This document shows, piece by piece, positions 9,508-17,595 of a stretch of DNA of 64,000 nucleotides. Numbering within the stretch: position 1 is the first letter of the stretch; each line of letters starts with the position of its first letter. Position numbers and translations under genes: made by a program. The DNA is from Hallerella porci (GTDB lineage Bacteria > Fibrobacterota > Fibrobacteria > Fibrobacterales > Fibrobacteraceae), in contig NZ_QGHD01000009.1 in NCBI RefSeq assembly GCF_003148885.1, forward strand, positions 1-64,000, in the 5' to 3' direction. The notes beneath the pieces were generated by a model. That model worked only from the letters and a program-made list of their open reading frames with translations. It had not been told where the DNA came from and did no database searches.

Positions 9508-9538
9508 CCGCGAAAGTTGGAGACAACTTTTGCGGCTT
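9508..9538 (+). terminator. hairpin terminator after the radical SAM gene
   Basis: A 12-bp stem (9508-9519 with 9524-9535, one G-U pair, GAGA loop) begins nine bases after the stop at 9499. The 3' U-tract is poor (CTT AG), but A-rich sequence precedes the stem. Confidence 0.5.
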
Positions 9539-9601
9539 AGTTCAAAGCGTTTTTTTACAAAACTTTGATTTCGTCAATTGTAAGGCAGGTGACTTTGTCT
9601 C

Positions 9602-9649
9602 AATTGTTAATTGTACAAATGCATAATTGATAATGAACAATTAACAATT
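9602..9649. repeat. 13-bp perfect inverted repeat
   Basis: AATTGTTAATTGT at 9602-9614 is the exact reverse complement of ACAATTAACAATT at 9637-9649, with a 22-base spacer that is itself AT-rich. It could be a protein-binding palindrome, a cruciform or an insertion remnant. Confidence 0.6.
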
Positions 9650-9708
9650 ATAAAATTAGGCAGCTTCGCTGCTATTTATAACAAGCGCGCCGCAGACACA
9701 TCCGCCGT

Positions 9709-9747
9709 GTCATCCTGAACGGAGCCGAAGGCGAAGTGAACGGATCT
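9709..9747. repeat. GTCATCCTGA...GGATCT-type dispersed intergenic repeat
   Basis: A 39-base segment beginning GTCATCCTGAACGGAG and ending GAACGGATCT. It resembles the GTCATCCTGAG...GGATCT intergenic repeat I know from several bacterial genomes; only one copy is visible here, so repetition in this genome is inferred. Confidence 0.4.
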
Positions 9748-9990
9748 AGCAGTAATTTTCAGCGTTAAAAATTAAAAGAAGATATTTTTCGTTCAAGATT
9801 TGTTCAAAAATTTTTAAAGATGAGTTCCCGCGTTCAAAATAATGGCAAGAAATTTCATTTGAATCGTCCATCTGAAAAAATAATGGCGCTCCGCGCGAAA
9901 AACTTCAAAAAAGTACCGCTTTAGAACTTTGCGTTTTCCCCCGCGCGCCATCATCTACATTCCTAACTTCTCCTTCCTAATTCCTAATTA

Positions 9991-10017
9991 AAATTCTATC
10001 CCCGATAGAATTTTTTT
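9991..10017 (+). terminator. intrinsic terminator
   Basis: AAATTCTATC, a CCC loop, then GATAGAATTT running into seven or more T. The plus orientation has the strong T-tract. No plus-strand gene ends nearby, so it may insulate the downstream elements from read-through. Confidence 0.6.
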
Positions 10018-10045
10018 ATATTTTTCCCCGTAAAATTTCAGGGTT

Positions 10046-10299
10046 TTCTCTTATTCTCAGATAGAAATCTCGACAGTTTCAGACACTGAGAGTAGGCGAA
10101 CGCTCACGTCTGCAGGTAAAACTGCATCTTTCGTATGACATTGGTGTGTATATTTTCGCCTTTGTTTGCGTTTGACCTTATGGGGCGTGGGTTGTTTGTA
10201 TTTATTTGTGTCGGGCAGTCGAGAGCCTCTATCTGGTAAGTACATTCAACACCACGCCTTTTTCATTTTAAAAATCGCGCAGGGGAATGCGAATAAGAG
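10046..10299. ncRNA. candidate structured RNA or miniature element, copy A
   Basis: A closing stem pairs 10048-10056 (CTCTTATTC) with 10291-10299 (GAATAAGAG), nine perfect pairs. The 5' arm can alternatively form an 11-bp local hairpin, 10050-10060 with 10086-10096, around a 25-base loop. That loop contains TCTCGAC (10068-10074), exactly complementary to GTCGAGA at 10218-10224. A further stem pairs GGCGTGG (10184-10190) plus GTTG with CAAC plus CCACGCC (10252-10258) and is followed by five T, which suggests transcription on the plus strand. The loop recurs almost unchanged 270 bases downstream in copy B. The RNA interpretation is inference; the ends also resemble terminal inverted repeats of a small mobile element. 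Confidence 0.4.
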
Positions 10300-10315
10300 T
10301 AAACGCTGAGCAGTT

Positions 10316-10496
10316 TGCTCTTGTTCTTAGATAGAAATCTCGACAATTTCAAGACCAAAGAATAAGGCAAATAACGGATAGACAGCGCTTTTGGGCGGCT
10401 GCATTTTTGCGTATTGCGCGTGCGCCCATCGTGTATCGAGTCGTCTTGTATTTGCTTGAATTTTGAAACCGTCGAACTCTCTTCGAATCAAGAGTG
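10316..10496. ncRNA. candidate structured RNA or miniature element, copy B
   Basis: Homologous to copy A: 28 of 31 bases match between 10051-10081 and 10321-10351, and all three differences are transitions. The closing stem pairs 10318-10326 (CTCTTGTTC) with 10485-10494 (GAATCAAGAG, one bulge), so an A-U pair in copy A is a G-C pair here. The local hairpin is also kept (10320-10328 with 10058-equivalent 3' arm at 10358-10366), with a C-G to U-A change. The loop sequence TCGAC can pair with GTCGA at 10471-10475. It ends 34 bases before the methylase ATG, so it may act as that operon's 5' leader. Confidence 0.4.
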
Positions 10497-10530
10497 ATTT
10501 AGTCACCTTAACGCGAAGGAGCGAGGATCG

Positions 10531-11661
10531 ATGGCAAGCCAATTACAAAAAGCAGACAAAGTTCTTGATCCAATTATTAAATGGCCAGGCGGAAAAGAAC
10601 GCGAGCTAAATAAAATATTTGAATTTGCTCCTATAAAATTTGAAAATTTTATTGAGCCATTTGTGGGTGGCGGCTCTGTTTTTATGGCAATGCATGCAAA
10701 AAAATATTTCATCAATGATTTCTCTACTGAATTAGTTTCATTATATAGACAGATTGCTCAGCAAAATAAACAATTCTATTACAATGCAAAATCTCTAACA
10801 CAAAGCTGGGAAAACATTTTAACTGAATTCAATAAAATAAAAGATTCACTCATTGAGCTATATCAAGAAAAATTTTCAGCAAATGAAATTCAAGAAAAAA
10901 TTCAAAAGGTTCTTTCTTCAAAAAAATTTCTTTTCCAAAACATTGTCGAAAATTTTGACGGAAATCAATTTGATTTTACCAAAGATATACAATGCAGTAT
11001 TTTACAAAAAATCAAGCGAATGAAAAAAATTGAACAAAAAAAAGGAATTCTATCTACAAAGGATTTATGTGACAATTTTGAAACCGCTATTCGAAACGCA
11101 TTTTATCTTCATTTAAGAAAACTTTATAATAGCAAAAATAATTCTCCAGAATTGCAAGCTATTTTATTTTTCTTTATCCGTAATTTTGCCTATAGCGGAA
11201 TGTTTCGATATAATCAGCAAGGAAAATTTAATGTTCCTTATGGAGGCATTGGGTATAATCGAAAAAATATTCAAAAGAAAATTGAGTTTTATAAATCGAA
11301 AGAAGTTATAGAACATTTCAAAAATTGCTGTATAGAAAATTTGGATTTTGAAAAATTTTTAACAAAGTATAAACCCCATAAAAATGATTTTATGTTTTTA
11401 GATCCGCCGTATGATTCTGAATTTAGTACTTACGCAAAAAACGACTTTACAAAAAAAGACCAAGAACGACTAGCAAATTTTTTAATCAACAAATGCAAAT
11501 GTAAATGGATGTTAATTATAAAAAAGACAGACTTTATCTACAACCTTTATGCAAACAAAAAAGGAATCACTGTTTTAAGTTTTGAAAAAAATTATTCCGT
11601 CAGTTTTATGAATCGAAATGAAAAAAATGTAACACACCTTTTAGTGAGAAATTATGTCTAA
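10531..11661 (+). CDS. D12-class (Dam-like) N6-adenine DNA methyltransferase
   Basis: 376 residues. KWPGGK at 17-22 and EPFVGGGS at 42-49 form the AdoMet site, and DPPY at 291-294 is the catalytic motif of N6-adenine methylases. Order and spacing fit the D12 class. At 376 residues it is longer than Dam (about 278), with a lysine-rich helical insertion at roughly 75-190. AAGGAG at 10516-10521 supports the start. It overlaps the McrB-like gene by eight bases, so it is the protective methylase of this restriction operon. The gene is strikingly AT-rich (13 G/C in the 60 bases at 11281-11340), a sign of transfer. The target site cannot be read from sequence. Confidence 0.9.
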   Translation: MASQLQKADKVLDPIIKWPGGKERELNKIFEFAPIKFENFIEPFVGGGSVFMAMHAKKYFINDFSTELVSLYRQIAQQNKQFYYNAKSLTQSWENILTEFNKIKDSLIELYQEKFSANEIQEKIQKVLSSKKFLFQNIVENFDGNQFDFTKDIQCSILQKIKRMKKIEQKKGILSTKDLCDNFETAIRNAFYLHLRKLYNSKNNSPELQAILFFFIRNFAYSGMFRYNQQGKFNVPYGGIGYNRKNIQKKIEFYKSKEVIEHFKNCCIENLDFEKFLTKYKPHKNDFMFLDPPYDSEFSTYAKNDFTKKDQERLANFLINKCKCKWMLIIKKTDFIYNLYANKKGITVLSFEKNYSVSFMNRNEKNVTHLLVRNYV

Positions 11662-13110
11662 GTTTAGCGAACCTATGCTTTTAATTCCATCAGTCCTTAT
11701 TGCAGGAAAAAATGGTGGCTACATTTCTACGACCGATTTAATAAATAAATTGATTGATTTTCTGCAGCCTAGCGGAGAAGATTTGCAAATTAACGAAAGT
11801 AGAAATGATACAAAATTTTCACAAAAAGTAAGAAACATTATTGCACACAAATCATTAGAAAATATTGGTTTAGCGATTAAAAAAGATGATGGTATAGAAT
11901 TAACTTCACAAGGAAAAGAAATTTATCAGTCCTTTTTATCTCAAGATCAATCCCAATTAAATATTCTTCAATCCCCCGTCCCCGATAATTCTCGCGATCT
12001 CTTCTCCGCCTATTCCCCAAATCATACGCCTTCGCAAGTGATTTTTTACGGCGTGCCGGGCTGCGGGAAAAGCCACACGATTGATTCCACATTAGAAAGT
12101 GTTGACGAATTTTGCAAAATGCGTGTGGTGTTTCATCCGGAATATACGAACGCTGATTTTGTAGGACAAATTCAACCTGTCAAAAAAAGCGAAAATATTT
12201 CATACGATTTTATCCCGGGACCTTTCAGTAAAATTTTAAAGCGCGCCTATTTTAATCCCGAAAAACATTTTTATTTAATCATTGAAGAAATCAACCGCGG
12301 ATACGCTGCAGCAATCTTCGGCGATATTTTCCAACTCATGGATAGAAAAAATGGCGTTAGTACATATCCTATCGAAAACGATTTTATCAACGATTACATC
12401 CGAAAAATCGAAGAGAGTTTTAAAGACTCTAAATTTGTAAAAGATATTCCTGACGGAGAAAAAATGATTCTTATTACAAACAAATTCATTTTGAAAAGTT
12501 TGATTTTAATTTTGAAACAGGGATTCGCTTGCCAAAAAATTTATCGATTATTGCCACGATGAACACGAGCGATCAAAATGTGTTCACCTTAGATAATGCT
12601 TTCCAGCGTCGCTTTGATATGGCGCTAATCCCGAATGAATTGGACGAAAAATCCGCGCAAAAAAATGCAGAAATCGCAGAAACTAAAATTACTTGGGGCA
12701 CATTTTGGAAATGGATTAACGAGAAAATGATGCAATCAGATACCGGTATGGCAAGCACCGAAGATAAACGTTTAGGCGCTTGGTTTATCGTGAATCAAGA
12801 TGGAAAAATCAATGAAAAAGTTCTTGCCGAAAAAGTCTTAAAATATTTATGGGATGATGCGTTTAAATTCAAACGCAAAGATATTTTTGACGAAAATATT
12901 TCATCGCTAGAGATGCTTATCAATGAATTTAAAAAATCACGATTTAAGGTTTTCAAAGAGAATGATGAACTTCTTAGGAAACAAGGAGAAAAACAAAATC
13001 CGCAAAATTCTGATTCGTCCGATGAAAATGCAAATGAATTGGGTTCGAATGAACAGACGAACGAATCTAATTTAAACGAAAATTCGGAACAAAAAAATAG
13101 CGAATCGTAA
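11654..13110 (+). pseudogene. McrB-like AAA+ GTPase subunit of a restriction system, split by a frameshift
   Basis: The first frame (11654-12562) encodes a winged-helix-like N-terminal domain (about 1-100), then GVPGCGKS at 133-140 (Walker A) and LIIEEINRG at 208-216 (Walker B). The second frame, open from about 12463, supplies ETGIRLPKNLSIIATMNTSD, the McrB-type MNTxD nucleotide-recognition motif, and the rest of the motor. The two parts join if one base is added in the A6 run at 12459-12464. The C-terminus is a low-complexity Asn/Glu/Ser tail. McrB-type subunits bind DNA with the N-terminal domain and translocate using GTP. The gene overlaps the methylase and is followed after eight bases by the nuclease. 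Mutation, slippage or sequence error are all possible. Confidence 0.8.
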
Positions 13111-13118
13111 AAATCAAA

Positions 13119-14450
13119 ATGTCGCTGAAAGATTGTTGCAAATGCGCTACGAATAATCAAAATGACGACGATTCTTTTTTCGTCGGCATTCGCTTTCGTA
13201 AAGGAAATCCGGAAGTTCAATTTCCGCTTGGTTACTTTTCCGATGCAGAATTGCGTGAAATTTCCGAAGAAAATCTACGCAAAGAAATTCTAACGCTTTT
13301 CGAAATTTTAAGCGATGCAACGCTTATAAAAAATGACGAAAATTCTGAAATCAATTTCGAAAATTTAAACGAAGAAAATGAGACTTTTCCGTTTCAAGCT
13401 TATCGCAATGTGCTGCAAAATTTTTTGGAATTTGGTTATTACAAAGAACGCGAAGTCATTTACAAACAAGGCGCACACGGAAAAATTCATTGGGGGCGAA
13501 CTATCAAAATGACTCGCCCCATCGTTTCAGGGAAAAATCTGATTTACTTAAAACCGATTGCTCGCAAAGTAAGCTATAACGAAAATGAACTCATCACACA
13601 AATTCACAAATTCTGCGTTCACGATGCGTTTGAAAAAATTGGATTTTTATACAGCATCAGCGAGACCGAGAACTCCTATTTGACTTTTGACGAAGAATTA
13701 TTTACCGCGGTTTTGAATGAAAAAATTTCAAAAACATTTAACGACCGCGATTTGCAACTCTTTTACGATTTGCAAAAAATCGTTGCGTATTTAGCGGGGA
13801 AATTTAAAAGCGGAAAGATGCAAACGGATTTTACTTTTGGCGTGAAAAAATTCCACACGATTTGGGAAAATTTAATCGATAAAATTTTGGGGAACTTAAA
13901 CGTCGGCGAAGATAAAAGTGAATTTAATCCAAATTGCGGTTGGGAATTAGAAAATAAACAAAAGTATAACGAAAATAAAAAATACGCAATGCGCCCCGAC
14001 ACGTTAATGCGTTATCAAAATGAAAATGGCAACTATCTTTTTATCGTGGATTCAAAATTTTATCAATACGGCTTTACGCAAAACACAAATGATTTACCTT
14101 CATCGGGTTCTATCACAAAGCAGATTGCCTACGCCAAATTTGCAGAAATTCATCACAAAGTAAAATGCGAAAATCCAAACGATGCCGGCAATCGCATTTA
14201 CAATATTTTCATTTTACCCTACAACGCAAACGACGATTATTTTGCCAATTTTTCAAAGGAAAATTTTCAAAATTCATTTTACAAAATCAAATCCATCGGT
14301 TACGCCAAAACGGATTGGGTGAATTTAGACGAACGCCCCTATCACAAAATTTATAGTTTTCTATTTGACTTAAAAGCCGTTATGCATCGCTATCAAAAAT
14401 CCGAAGAAACGCAAAAAGAAATCGCAGAAAATGTGATAAAGCTCGGGTAA
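13119..14450 (+). CDS. LlaJI-like (McrC-type) restriction endonuclease subunit
   Basis: 443 residues. The architecture fits the LlaJI restriction endonuclease family, the nuclease partner of an McrB-like GTPase. A PD-(D/E)xK-type site is visible: Pro293-Asp294 in MRPDTLMRY, then VDSKFY with Asp311 and Lys313. Upstream, KIHWGRTIKMTRPI (about 126-139) is the conserved region preceding the nuclease core. It would cut DNA lacking the partner methylase mark when recruited by the McrB-like subunit. In LlaJI itself the methylases are cytosine-C5 enzymes, whereas the only methylase here is an N6-adenine type. The frame is intact even though the motor gene is interrupted. Confidence 0.75.
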   Translation: MSLKDCCKCATNNQNDDDSFFVGIRFRKGNPEVQFPLGYFSDAELREISEENLRKEILTLFEILSDATLIKNDENSEINFENLNEENETFPFQAYRNVLQNFLEFGYYKEREVIYKQGAHGKIHWGRTIKMTRPIVSGKNLIYLKPIARKVSYNENELITQIHKFCVHDAFEKIGFLYSISETENSYLTFDEELFTAVLNEKISKTFNDRDLQLFYDLQKIVAYLAGKFKSGKMQTDFTFGVKKFHTIWENLIDKILGNLNVGEDKSEFNPNCGWELENKQKYNENKKYAMRPDTLMRYQNENGNYLFIVDSKFYQYGFTQNTNDLPSSGSITKQIAYAKFAEIHHKVKCENPNDAGNRIYNIFILPYNANDDYFANFSKENFQNSFYKIKSIGYAKTDWVNLDERPYHKIYSFLFDLKAVMHRYQKSEETQKEIAENVIKLG

Positions 14451-14579
14451 GCACTATCCACTAGTTTTTCTTGCAAAATGCCTTTTTTTATTTCTAATTC
14501 GCCGAAGGCAGAGCACGGCGCCGCCGAGCGAACTAATTCCTTATTTCTAATTTATTGTATATTTACTTCGGAGTCTCTT

Positions 14580-15656
14580 ATGAAAAAAATTCATCTTGCT
14601 ATTTGCGGTTCTTCTCTCTTTTTCCTTTTTGCTTGCGCTTCGCAGCCCAAGTATCAAGAAGTGGATGTTTCGAAAAAAAGTCCGAGTGAACAAACTGCTC
14701 TTGCAGAAGATTCTCTGCATGCGGTGGGGGAAAGTTACCAGCTGACTGCGGCGAAACAAACGCGCGCTCAAGCAGCGGCGCCGGCACCGAAAAAAATGGA
14801 ACTTCCCAAGCCGACTTTGATTGTGATTCCGGCGGGAACGCACAACTTGAACGAAGCGCTTCAAAATTTAGCAGACATCGAATTTGCGCAAGATGCGGAA
14901 AATGCGATTAACAATTATTTGACAGATAAACGCTATAATGTTGTCGCTTTGGAATCGGCGGCAAATACAAATGAAATTCTTTCGGTGCAAAGCATTCTTT
15001 CGCCGCAAAACGAAGATCTTTCTTATGTCACCGGACTTTCTTTTGGCGCAGACATTTGCATTAAGTTTAATTTCAACATTCATCGTAAACAAATTCTCGC
15101 GAATTTAAGCGCTTACGAATCGGCATCGGGACGTTTACTCGGTACGCAATCTTCGACGGTAAACGATAACGGCACGAATAAAGCGGAACTCGTCGCCAGT
15201 GCGGTGCACAAAGCGCTCCCGAGTCTCTTGAAAAAAATTGACGCTTATTGGAAAGAAAATATTTCACTCGGCGTTCCTTATAAAATCATTTTGCAACTGG
15301 CGAGTACGAGCGAAACCGATGAAAATTTCCATCAAATTACGACGCAGTTAAAAGAAGCTTTTGTCAAAATCAAAGCGAATTCGGTGACGGAAACTTCTGT
15401 TGATTTGACTGTCTATACCGATCCGAAAAAAATGGAAAGCATTTACAGCGTTTATGCAGAATTGCAAAAAATTTTCAGCGAAAATTATGCGGTCAAAAAA
15501 ATCAATGTCACGCAGCGTTTGTTGATTTTAGAATTGAATGAAAAGCAAGCTGCCGTGGAGTCCGCAGAAAGTGCTCCGACCGAAGCCGTTTCGAATGATT
15601 CCGTTCCTAATAGCGAATCGGTTCCGGCGAATGCAAATTCGGAAGTTGCTCCTTGA
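14580..15656 (+). CDS. lipoprotein of unknown function
   Basis: 358 residues from the ATG at 14580, preceded by CGGAG and a TATATT about 20 bases upstream; the longer frame opening at 14478 has no support. A lipoprotein signal peptide ends in the lipobox LFAC at about 15-18. The mature part begins with an alanine/lysine-rich linker, then alternating helices and strands containing VIPAGTHNLNEALQ and a duplicated pattern in the last 150 residues. The C-terminal tail is Ala/Ser/Glu/Pro-rich. I do not recognise the family; the overall look recalls envelope assembly or CsgG/LPP20-like lipoproteins, but no signature proves it. Its TGA overlaps the next gene's ATG. Confidence 0.75.
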   Translation: MKKIHLAICGSSLFFLFACASQPKYQEVDVSKKSPSEQTALAEDSLHAVGESYQLTAAKQTRAQAAAPAPKKMELPKPTLIVIPAGTHNLNEALQNLADIEFAQDAENAINNYLTDKRYNVVALESAANTNEILSVQSILSPQNEDLSYVTGLSFGADICIKFNFNIHRKQILANLSAYESASGRLLGTQSSTVNDNGTNKAELVASAVHKALPSLLKKIDAYWKENISLGVPYKIILQLASTSETDENFHQITTQLKEAFVKIKANSVTETSVDLTVYTDPKKMESIYSVYAELQKIFSENYAVKKINVTQRLLILELNEKQAAVESAESAPTEAVSNDSVPNSESVPANANSEVAP

Positions 15657-16312
15657 TGATGCGCATTATTTATTTGCTTCTCGCTTTTGCGGTTTCGCTT
15701 TTTGCGTTTGCGCCAAGCGCTTCGCCCGTAGATGATCGCGCAGGATTTTTTTCCGAAAAAGAACGCGCAACTTTCGAAGAATTTACACGCGAACTTTATT
15801 CTCGCACCGGATTCTCGCTTTATTTATTTACCGCCGACAAAGAAATTGCGCAAGTCAAATCTCTCGCGGATTCACTTTGTGAAAGCGGTGCTACCGAAGA
15901 TTCTCTGCGGGCGGTAATCGTCATCGACGGCTCCACGCATTCGCGCGCCTTTGCCATTTCACCGGCGGCGAAAAAATTTCTTTCGGACGAAACAGCCGAA
16001 CGCCTTTCGCAAAAATTTTTACTTCCCGAATTTCGCAAAGATCGTTATGGCTATGGCATTCTCGTCTTCTCTGCAGAAATTGCCAAATACATTGCACGCT
16101 TAAATGATGTGCGTTTGACGACTCCGCTTCCGCGGCCGAGCAAAGATGGAATTCCTCCGATTGCGTGGTTTTTAATTTTCGCAGTCGTCGCTTCGGTTGT
16201 CATCGCTTACGCTTACTTTGTGCGTCAAAGTAAGCGTGCAAAACGTCGCGAGCGCAGCCGCGATTTCGGCGGTTTTCCGCATTCAAGATTTGACTCCGGT
16301 TTTGGGAGATAA
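15656..16312 (+). CDS. TPM-domain membrane protein
   Basis: About 218 residues, starting at the ATG that shares a base with the preceding stop (TGATG); a second ATG follows directly. A signal peptide (1-21) leads to a TPM domain (DDRAGFFSEKERATFEEF onward, about 26-150), the fold shared by TLP18.3/Psb32 and MOLO-1. A single transmembrane segment near 172-192 anchors it, leaving a basic Arg/Gly/Phe-rich cytoplasmic tail. TPM proteins are implicated in photosystem or membrane-protein maintenance, with no defined role in non-photosynthetic bacteria. Coupling to the lipoprotein upstream suggests a shared envelope function. Confidence 0.75.
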   Translation: MMRIIYLLLAFAVSLFAFAPSASPVDDRAGFFSEKERATFEEFTRELYSRTGFSLYLFTADKEIAQVKSLADSLCESGATEDSLRAVIVIDGSTHSRAFAISPAAKKFLSDETAERLSQKFLLPEFRKDRYGYGILVFSAEIAKYIARLNDVRLTTPLPRPSKDGIPPIAWFLIFAVVASVVIAYAYFVRQSKRAKRRERSRDFGGFPHSRFDSGFGR

Positions 16313-16313
16313 T

Positions 16314-16985
16314 ATGAAGAAAATTTTGACATTGCAAGATATTGAAAATTCGCATTGGAGCGAAAAATTTTACGAAACCTTTGGCGAAAATTTAATCGCT
16401 GCATTTTTGCATGGGAATTGTCTTTACGAAGGATTTGATGCGCTTCATGAAATGTGGCAAGTGAGTTTAATTCTTCGCGAAGCAACGCCTTCGCAGTTGC
16501 AAAAGGCGCATGCGCTAACTCGCGAAATGGTAAAAGATAATCTCAAATTCGGATTCTTTTTTAGCGAAAAATTTTTAGCGGAGAATGCACAAATTTATCC
16601 GCTCGAATTTTTACATCTTTCGCAAAAGAATGTTCCACTTTTTGGAACGGCTCCGCTTCCGCAGTTTTCTCCCGATGACGCAGCGCTTCGCGCCGAATGC
16701 AAACGCGAATTAAAAAATCGTTCGCTGTATTTATTGCGGGAATTTTCTCGCATTCAAGCGGGCATGACTCCGATGGATTTTTTCATCGAAGTTTACGATG
16801 AATTGATTCCGATTCTTGATGGTGTTTTCTTTTTGACGTGCAAAAAATTTCCACAAAATCGCGCTGAAATTTTTGCTCAATTTCCCGCTTTTCAAATTGA
16901 AGAGCCGGCGTTACAGCCCGAAGAAAACAGCAAACGCGCCAATGCAATTTTCGTTGCAATAGAAAATCTCATTTCAAGTCTTTGA
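16314..16985 (+). CDS. hypothetical protein
   Basis: 223 residues from ATG 16314, preceded by GGGAG and one base after the TPM gene's stop; the frame extends further up but that part overlaps the TPM gene. It is soluble and largely helical, with no signal peptide or membrane segment. Features include FLHGNCLYEGFDALHEMWQ near residues 26-44 and a C-terminal half rich in aromatic residues. There is a distant look of a nucleotidyltransferase-like helical domain, but no catalytic GS/DxD motif is visible, so I leave it unassigned. It probably belongs to the 14580-16985 operon. Confidence 0.65.
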   Translation: MKKILTLQDIENSHWSEKFYETFGENLIAAFLHGNCLYEGFDALHEMWQVSLILREATPSQLQKAHALTREMVKDNLKFGFFFSEKFLAENAQIYPLEFLHLSQKNVPLFGTAPLPQFSPDDAALRAECKRELKNRSLYLLREFSRIQAGMTPMDFFIEVYDELIPILDGVFFLTCKKFPQNRAEIFAQFPAFQIEEPALQPEENSKRANAIFVAIENLISSL

Positions 16986-16987
16986 GT

Positions 16988-17022
16988 TTGCCTTTTGGAA
17001 ATTTGCAATTTATATTCTAAGT
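16988..17022 (+). promoter_or_regulatory. predicted leaderless promoter of the phosphopantetheinyl transferase gene
   Basis: TTGCCT at 16988-16993 (-35-like), a 17-base spacer, TATATT at 17011-17016, six bases, then ATG at 17023. This is the most complete example of the -10/6/ATG arrangement in the window. No Shine-Dalgarno is present. Confidence 0.5.
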
Positions 17023-17568
17023 ATGACAGAACAATATGAATTGAACACGCCATTTGGCAAAGTTTTCTGGTGCGTTTTACCGGTCAAAAATCATTTAGAT
17101 GAAATTTTGAAAATTCTTTCGTCGGCGACGGGAATGCAATTAACGCGCAACGATTTGCGCAGAACTCCCGAAGGTCGCCCCGAATTTCCCGATTCTGGTT
17201 TGGATGCAAATTGGACGCACAGCAAAGATGTTTGCGTTCTCGCGTATTCGTTTACGGCAAAAGTCGGTGTTGATATTGAAAAATTGCGCCCGCGTGCGCT
17301 CCGCATTGCAGAACGTTTTTTTGCCAAAGAAGAAGTGGATTTGCTTTTGCATCAAGGGATTGCTCCCGATGAAGCGTTGCGTCAATTCTATCGCATTTGG
17401 TGCCGCAAAGAAGCGCTTTTCAAATGCAAAGGCGGATCTTTTTTCGGTGAAATTTTATCGAAGAATGTTCTCGCAGATAAAATTGACGGTGCGATTCTCC
17501 AAGAAATTCAGTTGCCGTTAGAATCGCCTTTTGCGGCAGTTGTTGCCGTTGCAAGTCGCGAGCATTAA
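17023..17568 (+). CDS. 4'-phosphopantetheinyl transferase (Sfp-type)
   Basis: 181 residues. Signature motifs are in order: THSKDVCVLAYS, VGVDIEKLRP at about 82-91 (the magnesium-binding aspartate and glutamate), RFFAKEE, and IWCRKEALFKCKGG at about 126-139. The enzyme moves the phosphopantetheine arm of CoA onto a serine of acyl or peptidyl carrier proteins. It is somewhat shorter than Sfp (224). No carrier protein or synthase gene is nearby, so it may serve fatty-acid ACP as well as other carriers. A palindromic terminator follows. Confidence 0.9.
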   Translation: MTEQYELNTPFGKVFWCVLPVKNHLDEILKILSSATGMQLTRNDLRRTPEGRPEFPDSGLDANWTHSKDVCVLAYSFTAKVGVDIEKLRPRALRIAERFFAKEEVDLLLHQGIAPDEALRQFYRIWCRKEALFKCKGGSFFGEILSKNVLADKIDGAILQEIQLPLESPFAAVVAVASREH

Positions 17569-17575
17569 CAAAAAA

Positions 17576-17591
17576 GCACGGCTAGCCGTGC
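17576..17591. terminator. bidirectional terminator between convergent genes
   Basis: GCACGGC-TA-GCCGTGC is a perfect 7-bp stem. On the minus strand it runs into TTTTTT, on the plus strand into GATTTTAA. It sits between the convergent stops at 17568 and 17596. Confidence 0.75.
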
Positions 17592-17595
17592 GATT

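Larger units (their letters stand above)
9500..10530. other. gene-free kilobase before the restriction island
   Basis: No convincing coding sequence. It holds the radical SAM terminator, a 13-bp AT-rich inverted repeat (9602-9649), a short GCAGC-ttc-GCTGC hairpin near 9660, a dispersed-type repeat (9709-9747), a strong terminator (9991-10017) and two related structured elements (10046-10299 and 10316-10496). Short open frames on the minus strand overlap the structured elements and are best explained as by-products of them. Confidence 0.7.

Noticed and set aside
10057-10245. Minus-strand open frame of 62 codons ending VEISI, and a similar one at 10327-10542 with the same last five residues
   Set aside because: The shared ending comes from the repeated loop of the two structured elements. 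The rest of the frames do not align, neither has a ribosome site, and the second overlaps the methylase start.
12450-12470. Programmed -1 frameshift in the McrB-like gene
   Set aside because: Codons GGA GAA AAA ATG do not form an X-XXY-YYZ slippery heptamer in the zero frame, and A6 is short for transcriptional slippage. Mutation or sequencing error is simpler.
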